Shown here piece after piece: positions 23,393 to 31,621 of a DNA stretch of 42,404 nt. This stretch comes from a virus. The notes under the pieces are model-generated. The model ran no database searches. It was not told the origin of the DNA and worked only from the letters and a program-made list of their open reading frames with translations. Every line of letters starts with the position of its first letter. Position 1 is the first letter of the stretch. Made by a program: the position numbers and the translations under genes. The stretch is from IMG/VR virus record IMGVR_UViG_3300025818_002522, positions 1 through 42,404 of that record. One strand, written 5' to 3'.

Positions 23393-23650
23393 ATGGAAAA
23401 TATAAAGATTAGGTGTCGTTCCTGTGGAAAGGAATTGGAAGGACACCCGAGTAAGACAGTTTCTTGTGGTTGTTCTAATATGGCAACTATTCGTGGTGAT
23501 AAGATTTCAGCAATTGACTTATCAAATGTTGTTATGGTAAACTCTTATCAGTCTAAAAATAAAAAAGGAGTTCTTTCACAGGAAGATATTCTGTGGCAGG
23601 AACAAAGAAAGCAACGCAAAGTTCGTAAAATGAATTTTGAGACTAGGTAA
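23393..23650 (+). CDS. Small zinc-ribbon-like protein
   Basis: An 85-residue protein with CRSCGKELEG and SCGCSN near residues 8 and 25, a CxxC...CxC pattern that could bind zinc, followed by a basic helical tail (WQEQRKQRKVRKMNF). Possible nucleic-acid or protein-binding protein. A late promoter precedes it. Confidence 0.55.
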   Translation: MENIKIRCRSCGKELEGHPSKTVSCGCSNMATIRGDKISAIDLSNVVMVNSYQSKNKKGVLSQEDILWQEQRKQRKVRKMNFETR

Positions 23651-23670
23651 TATTAGGAAATCAAAATAAG

Positions 23671-23698
23671 TTGACGAATACAAATTAGTAACTATTAT
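23671..23698 (+). promoter_or_regulatory. Sigma-70 type promoter
   Basis: TTGACG, 16-base spacer, TATTAT, 8 bases before the ATG at 23706. It opens a run of small early-type genes. Confidence 0.5.
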
Positions 23699-23705
23699 AG
23701 CTAAT

Positions 23706-23885
23706 ATGTATTTCAATCTAAAAACCATGGACGAGCACACCTACAATAACTGGGTGAAAGTCAAAGAAACTTTTGAGTCATCTGGAAATACCGACAATTT
23801 CTTTTATCAGAGAGCATGTGTAATTGTTTCTGGTGGTCCGGATCCTATTGATAAAATGATGAAAAATGAACCATCGGATGGATGA
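23706..23885 (+). CDS. Small hypothetical protein
   Basis: A 59-residue soluble protein (MYFNLKTMDEHTYNNWVKVK) with a short hydrophobic stretch (ACVIVSGGPDPID). Because the start is very close to the promoter -10, the transcript would be almost leaderless. It overlaps the next gene by 20 bases. Confidence 0.5.
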   Translation: MYFNLKTMDEHTYNNWVKVKETFESSGNTDNFFYQRACVIVSGGPDPIDKMMKNEPSDG

Positions 23886-24081
23886 AATAAAATCAGAACA
23901 ATATGTCACTCAAAAAGAGTGTCAGGAGATGATCGACGATGCTATTCGGAGACACAATAGAAACGCAGGTATTATCAGCATGTGTGTGGGGTGGGTTGTC
24001 TTATGTTTATTTGCTGAGGGCCTTCTCAGATTGATTGGTGTTATTCCACCATTACTACCATGGTTACAAATTAAGTTATAG
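23866..24081 (+). CDS. Small membrane protein
   Basis: A 71-residue protein (an in-frame ATG at 23878 is an alternative start) with a charged N-terminus and a transmembrane region (IISMCVGWVVLCLFAEGLL). No family recognised. It precedes the gnd remnant by 9 bases. Confidence 0.5.
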   Translation: MNHRMDEIKSEQYVTQKECQEMIDDAIRRHNRNAGIISMCVGWVVLCLFAEGLLRLIGVIPPLLPWLQIKL

Positions 24082-24090
24082 GAGAATTTT

Positions 24091-24561
24091 ATGAAAGTAG
24101 GAATGATTGGTTTAGGTCGTACTGGTGAAGGTATGTCCCGTCGTATGATTGAAAAAGGGATTGAAGTTTGGGGTTATAGTAGTAGTAGCTATGAGAATGC
24201 CTGTGGACAATATGAAGCAGGATACATTAGTGGTGTTACTACTTCATTAGAGTATCTTGTCCAAGCAGTTAAATCTGATGGTCTTAGATATACTAGTGCC
24301 GGAAAAGTTCCTGGTATCTTTCAAATCACACTCCCAGAGCAAAAGGCAGAAGACACACTTGATGAGTTACTACCTTTACTTGAGGAGGGTGATATCATCA
24401 TTGATCACAGTACCACAGACATAAGAAAATGTCAGGAACTGGAACTGTACTGTTCTAAGTTAGGTATCTTATATATTTTCTCTGGGGTATATGGAGCACA
24501 TGTTGCTATTGATGCTTGCGCTAAAATTTTTCAATCCTTATCACCAGGAAATATAAAATGA
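24091..24561 (+). CDS. gnd: Truncated 6-phosphogluconate dehydrogenase (Rossmann domain only)
   Basis: A 156-residue protein beginning MKVGMIGLGRTGEGMSRRMI, a clear NAD(P)-binding Rossmann motif of the 6-phosphogluconate/hydroxyisobutyrate dehydrogenase superfamily, with an AGGAGA site upstream. Full enzymes are about 300-480 residues. Here YIFSGVYGAHVAIDACAKIF suggests that residues between GVYG and the following helix have been lost, and the whole C-terminal catalytic and dimerisation domain is absent. The expected substrate motif is replaced (DHSTTDIRKC). It is therefore unlikely to be an active oxidative dehydrogenase. Complete gnd is known in other cyanophages. Confidence 0.75.
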   Translation: MKVGMIGLGRTGEGMSRRMIEKGIEVWGYSSSSYENACGQYEAGYISGVTTSLEYLVQAVKSDGLRYTSAGKVPGIFQITLPEQKAEDTLDELLPLLEEGDIIIDHSTTDIRKCQELELYCSKLGILYIFSGVYGAHVAIDACAKIFQSLSPGNIK

Positions 24562-24689
24562 CCTTAGCACATGTCTTACTTTGGGGAACACTACCCTTTT
24601 TATGTGCCACCATTTATTTCGGGCACAGAAAAGGTGAAAATGTCTACTATGAAAGTGACAAATATGACGGAAATGGAACAGCGCATTAA
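24558..24689 (+). CDS. Small membrane protein
   Basis: A 43-residue product (MTLAHVLLWGTLPFLCATIY, then a polar acidic tail ending GNGTAH). Overlaps the gnd remnant as ATGA. One membrane helix. Preferred over a different frame running through the same bases. Confidence 0.55.
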   Translation: MTLAHVLLWGTLPFLCATIYFGHRKGENVYYESDKYDGNGTAH

Positions 24690-24876
24690 AATGAGACATG
24701 CGTTTGCCATGTCTTCATTTTCTAGAATGTTTTCTCCAAATAAAATTACACATGAGATGAGAACACTTTGTATTGACTGGTCTGAAAATATTGATGAAAT
24801 TCCACCTGCTAAAGACTTATATCAAGTTGATCGTTACTTTTTAGAACTATGGAAAACATGGTCATTGCCTTCATAG
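24664..24876 (+). CDS. Small hypothetical protein
   Basis: A 70-residue Met-rich soluble protein (MTEMEQRIKMRHAFAMSSFS). The start is uncertain: an ATG at 24640 has a better ribosome site (AAGGTG) but overlaps the previous gene by 50 bases. No family recognised. Confidence 0.45.
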   Translation: MTEMEQRIKMRHAFAMSSFSRMFSPNKITHEMRTLCIDWSENIDEIPPAKDLYQVDRYFLELWKTWSLPS

Positions 24877-24932
24877 TATTTTATTCTTTATTCGGTTTAT
24901 TTCTTTTTATCCTTTCAATTTTACAAGAGTAA
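24849..24932 (+). CDS. Tiny membrane peptide
   Basis: A 27-residue product (MENMVIAFIVFYSLFGLFLF, ending ILQE) that is almost entirely one transmembrane helix. Its TAA overlaps the next ATG (TAATG), which supports translation. Confidence 0.45.
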   Translation: MENMVIAFIVFYSLFGLFLFILSILQE

Positions 24933-25093
24933 TGTTACATTTTGCTAGGTTCTGCGGAACAGTATTAAACAATCCATGGGGTTGTGGATTTTTGGCATGG
25001 TGTCTTGTGTTTGTTCCTGTCGTAGGAATGTGGGCAGTCCACAAATATAACTGGCAGCACTGGGCACCATTTGACAGAGAGCACTATAGGTAG
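24932..25093 (+). CDS. Small membrane protein
   Basis: A 53-residue product with one transmembrane helix (FLAWCLVFVPVVGMWAVH) flanked by aromatic residues. Its stop codon directly adjoins the -10 box of a perfect early promoter. Confidence 0.5.
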   Translation: MLHFARFCGTVLNNPWGCGFLAWCLVFVPVVGMWAVHKYNWQHWAPFDREHYR

Positions 25094-25099
25094 TATAAT
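25071..25099 (+). promoter_or_regulatory. Perfect sigma-70 promoter driving a structured RNA
   Basis: TTGACA, exactly 17 bases, TATAAT: full consensus. The -35 lies inside the preceding gene. Nothing coding starts within 120 bases downstream; the first product is the structured RNA at 25105. Confidence 0.8.
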
Positions 25100-25104
25100 A
25101 TATG

Positions 25105-25174
25105 AGTTGAGAAATCAACTGCGGTGCTCCCCTTCAGTAGGTTCAGGAGTAGCGGCGATAGGAACCTACTTTAT
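25105..25174 (+). ncRNA. Candidate small structured RNA (about 70 nt)
   Basis: Starts about 6 bases after the -10 box. First a 6-bp hairpin AGTTGA-GAAA-TCAACT with a GNRA tetraloop (25105-25120). Then a perfect 9-bp stem AGTAGGTTC with GAACCTACT (25136-25170) whose 17-base loop carries GGAG (25146-25149), able to pair with CTCC at 25127-25130 as an H-type pseudoknot. A T-rich end (TTTATTTG) follows, as in a terminator. No ORF is present. No known family is assigned. Confidence 0.6.
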
Positions 25175-25203
25175 TTGACTACATAATTACAACACCTTAT
25201 AAT
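25175..25203 (+). promoter_or_regulatory. Sigma-70 promoter for the genes at 25226 and 25447
   Basis: TTGACT, 17-base spacer, TATAAT. The -35 follows directly on the T-rich end of the RNA candidate. Confidence 0.7.
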
Positions 25204-25225
25204 ACACAGGTAATCAAAACGGACA

Positions 25226-25447
25226 ATGGCACTGACTGAAAAATTCAAGACCAAAGATTTGGATATTCTTCGTAATGCTGCAAAGGGTGAAATCTTTTTA
25301 GATGTAAAAAATCCAAAACTCTTTAAAAAAGTTCGTAAATATTATGAATCTAATGGGGTCGTATTTTCTGGAGATCCTCTTGATGATTATGAAATCATGA
25401 TGGACTATCTTTATTCTGATTTACAAATTTCTGTTGAGATTGTCTGA
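25226..25447 (+). CDS. Small hypothetical protein
   Basis: A 73-residue protein (MALTEKFKTKDLDILRNAAK) predicted as alpha/beta and soluble. It has a sigma-70 promoter 23 bases upstream and its TGA overlaps the next ATG. No family recognised. Confidence 0.6.
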   Translation: MALTEKFKTKDLDILRNAAKGEIFLDVKNPKLFKKVRKYYESNGVVFSGDPLDDYEIMMDYLYSDLQISVEIV

Positions 25448-25707
25448 TGAATGTTGTACAAAAACCAATCGTTCTTCTTGAACGATCTCCTTATCGTTAT
25501 ATCCAAGTTGGCACTTTGGAAATCAATGGTAAACCGGATTGTCGTATTCAAAAAGCAGATTCATATACCGGTCGTTATCGTGATATGTATCTCTGTGATA
25601 ATGAATTGCAACTGATGACTGCTATGGAGGATTATGAATATACCAAATGGTTAGATCCAGATGGTATTCCTTGTTATGTTAGAGACTCGGTATCGTCTGA
25701 AAACTAG
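25447..25707 (+). CDS. Small hypothetical protein
   Basis: An 86-residue protein (MNVVQKPIVLLERSPYRYIQ), beta-rich with two cysteines. Coupled to the previous gene by overlap. Followed by the structured untranslated region and terminator. No family recognised. Confidence 0.6.
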   Translation: MNVVQKPIVLLERSPYRYIQVGTLEINGKPDCRIQKADSYTGRYRDMYLCDNELQLMTAMEDYEYTKWLDPDGIPCYVRDSVSSEN

Positions 25708-25838
25708 ACCTGGTGGAGTCATATGACCCTCTTATGAGTTTACGGCATCTCTCAAATGCCGTTGGTGCGGGTGGGTTACTACCGTCCAGTTTCTTGCTTC
25801 TGGTCAAAGAGTAAGTGGCGTGCATGGCAAGACCTTAT
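25708..25838 (+). ncRNA. Structured untranslated region upstream of gmd
   Basis: 131 bases with no ORF but several helices: a perfect 7-bp hairpin ACGGCAT/ATGCCGT (25742-25762), CCAG/CTGG (25786-25803), and GGTC at 25802 pairable with GACC at 25831 or 25707. Position, directly before gmd/wcaG in a cyanophage-like genome, matches that of the published wcaG RNA motif; I could not check the motif itself. Confidence 0.4.
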
Positions 25839-25867
25839 AAGGAGAGTTGCATAAACTCTCCTTTTTT
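25839..25867 (+). terminator. Intrinsic terminator before gmd
   Basis: AAGGAGAGTT pairs with AACTCTCCTT (loop GCATA) and ends in a T run. It ends the preceding transcript or acts as an attenuator. Confidence 0.88.
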
Positions 25868-25875
25868 GGTATAAT
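25847..25875 (+). promoter_or_regulatory. Sigma-70 type promoter overlapping the terminator, for the glycan cluster
   Basis: TTGCAT (in the hairpin loop), 17-base spacer that includes the T run, then TATAAT; the gmd ATG is 22 bases after. The only promoter I see for the 15-kb cluster. Confidence 0.6.
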
Positions 25876-25896
25876 ATTATAATGATACTATAGTAT

Positions 25897-26895
25897 ATGA
25901 AAGTTGCTTTAATAACAGGAATTACTGGGCAAGATGGTTCATACTTAGCAGAACTTCTCCTTGAAAAAGGTTATGAAGTTCATGGTATTGTTCGTCGTGC
26001 TTCTTTGATCAATACTCATCGCATTAATCACATTTATGAACAAATTAATCTTCACTATGGAGATCTGACTGACTCCACTAATCTTGTAAGAGTTATTCAG
26101 CAGGTTCAACCAGATGAGATTTATAATCTGGGAGCACAAAGTCATGTAAAGGTATCGTTTGAGATGCCTGAGTATACGGGTCAGACAGATGCTATAGGCA
26201 CCCTGAGAGTGCTTGAGGCAGTCCGTTTGCTTGGTATGGAGAATAGGGTTCGTATTTATCAGGCATCCACCAGTGAACTCTATGGTTTAGTACAAGAAAC
26301 TCCGCAGACTGAAACTACACCTTTCTATCCACGTTCTCCTTATGGTGTTGCAAAACTCTATGGGTACTGGATAGTAAAGAACTATCGTGAATCATACGGA
26401 ATGTATGCCTGTAGTGGTATTCTTTTTAATCATGAGTCTCCAAGACGTGGTGAGACCTTTGTAACTCGTAAGATTACAATGGGTCTCAAAGCAATCTCTG
26501 AAGGAAAGCAGGAGTGTTTATATCTGGGCAATCTTGATGCACTTCGTGATTGGGGACATGCTACAGATTATGTTGAAGCAATGTGGTTAATGCTTCAACA
26601 AGAAGAACCCGAAGACTTTGTGATTGCTACTGGTAAACAATATTCAGTTCGTCAGTTTGTTGAGGAATCTGCACCTTATTTTGGTATGAATATCCGATGG
26701 GAAGGTTCTGGTCTTGAGGAAGTTGGTATTGATTCTGATGGTAAAACGGTTATCAGAATTGACTCTAAATATTTCCGTCCTGCTGAAGTAGAGACCTTAT
26801 TAGGTGATGCCTCTAAGGCAAAGAAAAAATTGGGTTGGGAACCTAAAACTTCTTTTAAACAATTGGTTGAGGACATGTGTAATCATGAATGCTGA
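25897..26895 (+). CDS. gmd: GDP-mannose 4,6-dehydratase
   Basis: A 332-residue extended short-chain dehydrogenase. Rossmann motif [15 protein letters not shown] at residue 8, the GMD signature SELYG near 127, YxxxK in [12 protein letters not shown], and [16 protein letters not shown], which is diagnostic for GDP-mannose dehydratases. Converts GDP-D-mannose to GDP-4-keto-6-deoxy-D-mannose. Overlaps wcaG by 11 bases, giving the complete two-step GDP-L-fucose route from host GDP-mannose. Confidence 0.96.
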   Translation: MKVALITGITGQDGSYLAELLLEKGYEVHGIVRRASLINTHRINHIYEQINLHYGDLTDSTNLVRVIQQVQPDEIYNLGAQSHVKVSFEMPEYTGQTDAIGTLRVLEAVRLLGMENRVRIYQASTSELYGLVQETPQTETTPFYPRSPYGVAKLYGYWIVKNYRESYGMYACSGILFNHESPRRGETFVTRKITMGLKAISEGKQECLYLGNLDALRDWGHATDYVEAMWLMLQQEEPEDFVIATGKQYSVRQFVEESAPYFGMNIRWEGSGLEEVGIDSDGKTVIRIDSKYFRPAEVETLLGDASKAKKKLGWEPKTSFKQLVEDMCNHEC

Positions 26896-27835
26896 TAGTA
26901 AAATTTACGTTGCTGGTAACACTGGATTAGTGGGATCAGCAATTGTTCGTATGCTTCATATGAAGGGTTATACGAATATTATTTCTTCACCTTCTTCTCA
27001 TTGGGACTTGAGAAGACAAGAAGATGTTGAGAGGTTTTTTGAAATCAATGAACCTGAATATGTTTATCTTGCAGCTGCAAAGGTTGGTGGTATTGGTGCA
27101 AATAAAGATTATCCTGGACACTTCATTTATGATAATCTGATGATTCAGTCGAACATCATTCATACTGCATATAAGTTTGGTGTTAAAAAACTTCTGTTCC
27201 TTGGTTCTTCCTGCATCTATCCAAAGATGTGCGAACAACCAATCAAAGAAGAATACCTGATGACAGGTCCTTTGGAACCAACTAATGATGCTTATGCTAT
27301 TGCTAAGATTGCTGGTATTAAGATGTGTCAGGCATATCGTCAACAGTATGGATTCAATGCTATCTCGTTAATGCCTACAAATCTATATGGTCCTAATGAT
27401 AACTTTGATTTAGAGTCATCTCATGTTCTTCCTGCGATGATTGCAAAGTATCATCATGCAAAGACTGAAGGATATACTATTGATATGGGTGGTCCCTGGT
27501 GGCCAGATGTAAAACTTTGGGGTGACGGTTCGGCACGGAGAGAGTTTCTTCACGTTGATGACCTTGCCGAAGCATGTTATACTTGTATGAAATATTATGA
27601 TTCTTCAGAACCAATTAATGTTGGAACAGGAGAAGACATTACTATCAAGGAACTTGCAGGTATTGTTTCTGATGTGGTTGGGTATCCAGGTCAAACAACA
27701 TGGGATACTTCAAAACCTAATGGAACTTCACGTAAAGTTCTTAATGTGGACAAGATAAAGTCTCTTGGTTGGGAACCAAAGATTGATTTGAAAGAAGGTA
27801 TTAAATCAACTTACGAATGGTATAAAGATCAATGA
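26885..27835 (+). CDS. wcaG: GDP-L-fucose synthase
   Basis: A 316-residue protein (start [20 protein letters not shown]). Rossmann motif [10 protein letters not shown], family signature GGIGANK, the catalytic SSCIYP and YAIAKIAG (YxxxK). Epimerises and reduces GDP-4-keto-6-deoxymannose to GDP-L-fucose. The ORF is open further upstream within gmd, but that is out of homology; the ATG at 26885 is chosen. The GT10-like gene at 30031 is the probable user. Confidence 0.95.
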   Translation: MNADSKIYVAGNTGLVGSAIVRMLHMKGYTNIISSPSSHWDLRRQEDVERFFEINEPEYVYLAAAKVGGIGANKDYPGHFIYDNLMIQSNIIHTAYKFGVKKLLFLGSSCIYPKMCEQPIKEEYLMTGPLEPTNDAYAIAKIAGIKMCQAYRQQYGFNAISLMPTNLYGPNDNFDLESSHVLPAMIAKYHHAKTEGYTIDMGGPWWPDVKLWGDGSARREFLHVDDLAEACYTCMKYYDSSEPINVGTGEDITIKELAGIVSDVVGYPGQTTWDTSKPNGTSRKVLNVDKIKSLGWEPKIDLKEGIKSTYEWYKDQ

Positions 27836-28503
27836 AATTTCTTACATTTTTAAATTCTGGATGTCATGATATTTGTTTGAATATGTTAAGGTCTGCTGAA
27901 AAAGTGGGCATTGATATGGATGACTTTATTATTGCATGTATGGATGAAGACGTTTATAAGTCTTTTATTCTTGAAGGTTATAAAGGTGCTTTTCTTTATA
28001 TGGATAGTAACTTAAAAGAATATCAGGATTGGACTTTTGATAGTAATAGTGGATTTAGAAATGTGGTTCGTCACAAGTGGAAGATCATTAATCAGGTCCA
28101 CAAAGAACATCCTAATCTGATGTGGGTTGACACTGACATTGTATTCAAAGAAAATCCTGTTGAGATTCTGACCGGTCATGAAGAAGTATTATTTCAAACT
28201 GATGCTCCTGGGTCTACAATCTGCACTGGCTTTATGGTATTTAATGAGACTCCCGAGTGCCGTCAGTTAGTAGAAGAATGTGGTGCAGATGATTCTGATG
28301 ATGATCAACTAATCATGAATCGCATTGCACTTACAAAATATAATGATAATATAGCATTATTATCTGAGGATCTATTTCCTAATGGTAATGTGTATTATCA
28401 GCAAGGCAAAAAAGAAAATGCAATGATTGTTCACAATAATTGGATGGTCGGTGTAGAAACCAAAATCAATAAGTTTAAGGAGGAAGGACTGTGGTTTATT
28501 TGA
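27832..28503 (+). CDS. Nucleotide-diphospho-sugar glycosyltransferase (GT77-like)
   Basis: A 223-residue GT-A type enzyme. LMWVDTDIVF near residue 96 is the DxD metal/nucleotide site, and STICTGFMVFNETP and DSDDDQLIMN follow as in the DUF/GT77 nucleotide-diphospho-sugar transferase family. Overlaps wcaG by the usual ATGA. Sugar and acceptor unknown. Confidence 0.75.
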   Translation: MKFLTFLNSGCHDICLNMLRSAEKVGIDMDDFIIACMDEDVYKSFILEGYKGAFLYMDSNLKEYQDWTFDSNSGFRNVVRHKWKIINQVHKEHPNLMWVDTDIVFKENPVEILTGHEEVLFQTDAPGSTICTGFMVFNETPECRQLVEECGADDSDDDQLIMNRIALTKYNDNIALLSEDLFPNGNVYYQQGKKENAMIVHNNWMVGVETKINKFKEEGLWFI

Positions 28504-29345
28504 AAGAAGATTATCTGAGACCAAAGTCTCTTACACCAACATATCCTCCCTATCATCAAGGAGAATATCTAGAGGAATATTTTTACAGTCATTATCAACA
28601 ATTAGAAGATAAACCAGAAAGAGAATATATTGATATCTTCTGGTCAAATATTTTTTGTAATAAGATTTGGGCAGGACAACCATATCCTGATCTGCAAAAT
28701 CTTATGTATGACACACTAAGTGCAGATGGATCTTACTTTACTATTTGTCAACAAGACGATGGACCCTTTGAAGATTTTCCTGAGGATACTATGATCTTCT
28801 GTGCCGGTGGTAATCGTAAGAAAGGAAATGTAATTCCCATTCCATTGGTATGTTCTTCTATTCCGGAAACTCCTAAACAAGAGCAAAAATACTTTGCTTC
28901 CTTTATTGGATCCAATACTTATTGGGTGAGAACCGATATGATGAAAGCATTCCGTGGAAAGGATGACTGTCTCGTCAAAGCAGGAAACTGGGATATTAAT
29001 GTTGGAGAAGAAAAACTGAATAACTTCCTTGATGTTATGTCTGCTTCTAAATTCTCTCTATGTCCTAGAGGATATGGAACGACAAGTTTCAGACTCTATG
29101 AGTCCTTCCAATTGAATACCGTTCCTGTTTATATTTCTGATGACCATGCACTTCCTTGGTCTGACGAATTGGATTGGGAAGAATTTTGTGTTATAATTGA
29201 TGATGATAATATTGGAAATACTTACGATATTTTGAAAGGTATTTCTGATGATACATACAATGAGATGTTGAAGAAAGGTAAAGAACTTTATCAGGATTAC
29301 TTTTCACTTCAAGGTGTCTTTGAGAACATTATTAAAAGAGTGTAA
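28491..29345 (+). CDS. Exostosin-like glycosyltransferase (GT47-like)
   Basis: A 284-residue protein starting at GTG behind AGGAGG. The C-terminal part, SKFSLCPRGYGTTSFRLYES then NTVPVYISDD, is the exostosin/GT47 signature for nucleotide-sugar binding. It probably adds a sugar to the surface glycan; the donor cannot be read. Overlaps the previous gene by 13 bases and the next by 1. Confidence 0.8.
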   Translation: MVYLKEDYLRPKSLTPTYPPYHQGEYLEEYFYSHYQQLEDKPEREYIDIFWSNIFCNKIWAGQPYPDLQNLMYDTLSADGSYFTICQQDDGPFEDFPEDTMIFCAGGNRKKGNVIPIPLVCSSIPETPKQEQKYFASFIGSNTYWVRTDMMKAFRGKDDCLVKAGNWDINVGEEKLNNFLDVMSASKFSLCPRGYGTTSFRLYESFQLNTVPVYISDDHALPWSDELDWEEFCVIIDDDNIGNTYDILKGISDDTYNEMLKKGKELYQDYFSLQGVFENIIKRV

Positions 29346-30034
29346 TGAATAAAATCTTTGTTTGTCATCATTCACCACTGACACATAGAAAAGAATATTT
29401 GATTAATTTCTTTTCATCTAAAAATATTGAAGTGGAGTGGGTTGAAAATTTCTCTCCAGAAGAAATTGTTGAAACTTATGATGAAGTGATAGGGACGAAA
29501 GATTTAATCATTAATCCTAATGTTCCTGGTGTTCAGCAGAATCAATATACGTTGTATGAAAATGCTGGTAAAAGAGTTTCTATCCCTGAACTTTCATTAT
29601 ATTTGAAACATCAATATTGTTTTGAACAACAGATTGAAAATGAATATGAAACAATAGTTATTTTGGAAGATGATATTATGCTTCCGGATAACTTTGAAGA
29701 ATATTTAAATGTTTGTTGTGAAGAGTTTGATAATTATAACCCAAAATTAGATTGTGTAATGTTGGGTAGTTGTTTTGGTTTTACATCTCCATATATTAAA
29801 GAGAATAGACTTATTCATTATGGGGAAAATCAATTGACAAGATGTACTCATGCAATGATGTTTTCTTTAGATGCTACTAAGAAGATAATACAAAACCTTT
29901 ATCCAATAAACTGGCCAATAGATTTTAAATTAAATGAAATTATTATTAAAGAAAATTTGAAAGTTGGTTGGACAGAACCATCACTGCAACAAGCATCTCA
30001 CTTAAATTTAGATAGATCCTTTATTCAATCATGA
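29345..30034 (+). CDS. Glycosyltransferase family 25-like
   Basis: A 229-residue protein. VILEDDIMLPDNFEEY (EDD motif) near residue 107 and LYPINWPIDFKLNEI towards the end match the GT25 lipooligosaccharide transferases (LPS galactosyl or glucosyltransferases). Ends 4 bases into the next gene. Likely extends the core or O-chain type glycan. Confidence 0.78.
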   Translation: MNKIFVCHHSPLTHRKEYLINFFSSKNIEVEWVENFSPEEIVETYDEVIGTKDLIINPNVPGVQQNQYTLYENAGKRVSIPELSLYLKHQYCFEQQIENEYETIVILEDDIMLPDNFEEYLNVCCEEFDNYNPKLDCVMLGSCFGFTSPYIKENRLIHYGENQLTRCTHAMMFSLDATKKIIQNLYPINWPIDFKLNEIIIKENLKVGWTEPSLQQASHLNLDRSFIQS

Positions 30035-30888
30035 AAATAACATTCTCTGACTTCTGGCAGTATCCAAAAGCATTTGATCCAAATAACAATTTCTTTATTC
30101 ACATCATTCGTGATTTGTTTGAGGATGTTGAGGTTGTAGAACCCGAAGATGCTGATGTAATGTTCTTCAGTTTGTTTGGGAATGAGAATGGTAGATATAA
30201 AGATTGTAAAAAAATATTTTTTACGGGTGAAAATGTAAGACCCAATTTTAAGAGGTGTGATTACTCTTTAACTTTTGATGCTGATGAGCATGAGGGTAAA
30301 AATTTTAGACTTCCTTTGTGGTATCTTTACATTGATTGGTTTGAAGTCAATAGTTATGATAATCCTGATTGGTTGATTCCAGAATCATATCTATACAATC
30401 ATAATGAATTTACACAAAAGAAGAAAGACAAATTTTGTTCCATAGTTTATGGTAAACAAATTGAATCTAGAATTAATGCAATTCAAAATATATCCTCTAA
30501 CTACAAACAGGTAGATGTTTTTGGGAAAGCAAATCCGAATTACTATTTGCCAGACGGTGAAAAATATAAGTTAGATTTGATTTCTAATTATAAGTTTTCA
30601 TTGTGTTATGAGAACTCTGTAACTCCTGGATATCATACGGAGAAGTTACTCCACGGAAAAGTTGCAGGAAATATTCCAATTTATTATGGAGATAAAAGTA
30701 TAGGTGAAGATTTTAATCCAGATTGTTTTATTAATGCAGTTGATATGTCTGATGAAGAATTGATTCAAAAAATCATTGAATTAGATCAATCAGATAATTT
30801 GTATAATAAAATGGCAAAAGAACCAATCTTTACCGAGAAAGTATCCCTGGATAATATCAAAGACTTTTTGTTTAAATCTTTATCATGA
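30031..30888 (+). CDS. Fucosyltransferase family 10-like
   Basis: A 285-residue protein with the GT10 pattern: FTGENVRPNFKRCDY at about 64-77 and FSLCYENSVTPGYHTEKLL at about 189-207, the conserved nucleotide-binding signature of alpha-1,3/1,4-fucosyltransferases. GDP-L-fucose made by gmd and wcaG is the natural donor, so the three genes form a complete fucosylation module. Acceptor unknown. Confidence 0.85.
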   Translation: MKITFSDFWQYPKAFDPNNNFFIHIIRDLFEDVEVVEPEDADVMFFSLFGNENGRYKDCKKIFFTGENVRPNFKRCDYSLTFDADEHEGKNFRLPLWYLYIDWFEVNSYDNPDWLIPESYLYNHNEFTQKKKDKFCSIVYGKQIESRINAIQNISSNYKQVDVFGKANPNYYLPDGEKYKLDLISNYKFSLCYENSVTPGYHTEKLLHGKVAGNIPIYYGDKSIGEDFNPDCFINAVDMSDEELIQKIIELDQSDNLYNKMAKEPIFTEKVSLDNIKDFLFKSLS

Positions 30889-31613
30889 ATATTCATTTAG
30901 TTTCTTTTGGTGCACCATTTCATAGTTTTTCTAGAGCACACTCTAGAGTGTTACAGAATGCTGAAAATTTTGGTGTTTTTTCTAGCATAAATTTATTTTC
31001 GGAAAGGGATATATTTAATTTTTGTCCGGAGATAATTCCCTATAAAAAGTTTTTATCCTCAACCAGAGGTTATGGGTATTGGATGTGGAAGTCTTTTTTG
31101 GTTTCTAGAATGATGGAGTTGTCTTCTGATGATGATTTAATATGCTATGCTGATATTGGATGCACATTTAATGACGCAGGTATTGCAAGGTTTGGAGAAT
31201 ACTGTGCTTTAACTTCAGAATATGGTTCTTTATGTTTTGACCTGGGACATTTAGAACGGGCATATACTAAAATGGATACCTATAAGAAAATATTTCCAGA
31301 AACTCTTGATCATTTAAATACAGGACAAAGATGTGCAACTACCTTTCTCCTTAAGAATACTCAAGACAATAGAAATATTTTTGAGGAAATAAAAAAAATA
31401 TCTGTAGAAAATAATCATTTTTATATTACTGATGTTCCATCACAAGAACAGAACCACGAAGAGTTTAAAGAACATAGGCACGATCAATCAGTTTTTTCAC
31501 TCATGAGTAAGAAGTATAAATTCTATTGTATTCCTGATGAAACATATTGGGCACCTAACTGGAATGTTAAAGGTAAGGATTATCCAGTATGGGCTACTAG
31601 AAATAAATTTTGA
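30885..31613 (+). CDS. Glycosyltransferase-like protein
   Basis: A 242-residue protein. RGYGYWMWKSFLVS, then DLICYADIGCTFND (DxG in place of DxD) and HRHDQSVFSLM match a family of putative sugar transferases in capsule clusters. Enzyme role is inferred. Coupled to both neighbours. Confidence 0.65.
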   Translation: MNIHLVSFGAPFHSFSRAHSRVLQNAENFGVFSSINLFSERDIFNFCPEIIPYKKFLSSTRGYGYWMWKSFLVSRMMELSSDDDLICYADIGCTFNDAGIARFGEYCALTSEYGSLCFDLGHLERAYTKMDTYKKIFPETLDHLNTGQRCATTFLLKNTQDNRNIFEEIKKISVENNHFYITDVPSQEQNHEEFKEHRHDQSVFSLMSKKYKFYCIPDETYWAPNWNVKGKDYPVWATRNKF

Positions 31614-31621
31614 AATCTAAA

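Noticed and set aside
24571-24663. N-terminal extension of the gene at 24664
   Set aside because: The same bases encode a better-supported 43-residue membrane protein that is coupled to the gnd remnant.
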